NCBI GenBank assembly: GCA_030151885.1
Contig: JASLCG010000111.1
Location: forward strand, 1 to 32,527
DNA length: 32,527 bases
Reading direction: 5' to 3'
DNA from: Bacteroides sp.
Lineage (GTDB): Bacteria > Bacteroidota > Bacteroidia > Bacteroidales > Bacteroidaceae
A model generated the notes under the pieces. It was given only the letters and a program-made list of their open reading frames with translations. It was not told the DNA's origin and searched no databases. Below are positions 32,333-32,527 of this stretch, piece after piece. Within the stretch, counting starts at the first letter, position 1; the number at the start of each line of letters is the position of its first letter. The position numbers and the translations under genes are program-made.

Positions 32333-32527
32333 GGATCAATCCCAAATGTTCTGTGTAATAAAAGAAAAACAATTTACTTTACGGCTATAAATAAAACGTT
32401 ATGGAAAATTACATTGAGTTTGTAAAGTTGATTCTCCCTGAATTCTTAGTAAATCACTTTAATCTAGTAAAAACAGTAAAGCAAGGTGAAGTGATGCATC
32501 TTTACTTTGAAGAGCTAAATAATCCTC
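32333..32527 (+). mobile_element. Left end of an insertion sequence (ISAon1-type), cut by the window edge
   Basis: The transposase-like ORF at 32401 implies an IS whose left boundary lies between the tRNA terminator and that ORF. GGATCAATCCCAAATG at 32333 is my best guess for the terminal repeat, because it is the first non-AT-rich block and lies about 70 nt before the ORF. Without the right end the boundary cannot be fixed. The stretch 32255-32332 shows nothing recognisable. Confidence 0.45.
32401..32527 (+). CDS. ISAon1-family transposase, N-terminal part (partial, runs off right edge)
   Basis: From the ATG at 32401 the frame is open to the edge and gives 42 residues beginning MENYIEFVKLILPEFLVNHF and ending with HLYFEELNNP. 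This closely resembles the N-terminal proteins of ISAon1-type elements common in Bacteroidota (short helical DNA-binding start, then an LHLYFEE-like strand). In such elements the N-terminal part is often a separate or frameshifted ORF ahead of the catalytic part. The assignment rests on memory of the family and a short stretch. Confidence 0.7.
   Translation, partial: MENYIEFVKLILPEFLVNHFNLVKTVKQGEVMHLYFEELNNP

Overview
The window looks like a chromosomal segment of a low-G+C member of the Bacteroidales (Bacteroidota), close to Bacteroides-type genomes. Three things support this. Gene families and order are typical: dnaN / exonuclease / coaBC / recN / rlmB, with a divergent DUF3127 gene; an FtsE-like ATPase / lysC / lysA run; a DUF4348 lipoprotein; and a TonB-dependent receptor. 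Several promoters fit the Bacteroidota consensus TTTG, about 20 nt, TAnnTTTG. Shine-Dalgarno sequences are mostly absent. I cannot name the species. Most of the window is ordinary core genome, and no complete prophage, CRISPR array or defence island is visible.

Layout. 1-7006 (minus): a replication/repair and coenzyme A operon read dnaN, DnaQ-like exonuclease, coaBC, recN, rlmB, then a secreted protein with a decayed trypsin-like domain that runs off the left edge. 7187-7552 (plus): a small OB-fold-like DUF3127 protein with an SSB-like tail, divergent from dnaN. 7621-14634 (minus): L-threonine dehydrogenase, DUF4348 lipoprotein, murB, PhnP-like metallo-hydrolase, an unknown membrane-anchored protein and a membrane-spanning MutS-type ATPase. 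14786-15973 (plus): kbl, divergent from the threonine dehydrogenase, so the two-step threonine-to-glycine pathway is split across one promoter region. 16121-19999 (minus): FtsE-like ATPase, lysC, lysA (diaminopimelate/lysine branch) and ferritin. 20000-20503: a gene-poor stretch with a striking structured repeat. 20504-23271 (plus): a secreted S9 peptidase broken by a one-base frameshift. 23469-29612 (plus): TonB-dependent receptor, AmpG/RhtX-like MFS permease, hemN and a HemY-type protoporphyrinogen oxidase, tightly packed as one probable operon. 29651-30301 (minus): a HAD phosphatase/phosphomutase. 30457-31983 (plus): a K+/H+ antiporter. 32132-32218: tRNA-Ser(GCT). From about 32333 to the right edge: the start of an insertion sequence carrying an ISAon1-type transposase N-terminal ORF.

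The items most worth a second look are these. First, the 20238-20312 element: four copies of a 9-mer at an exact 22-nt period, one inverted, able to form two mutually exclusive hairpins. Second, the receptor-permease-hemN-hemG operon, which reads as a porphyrin or heme-precursor acquisition locus. Third, the SSB-tailed DUF3127 protein beside the sliding clamp. Fourth, the membrane-embedded MutS ATPase. Fifth, a terminator-like hairpin between lysC and lysA. All functions are inferred from reading the sequence; no database search was run.
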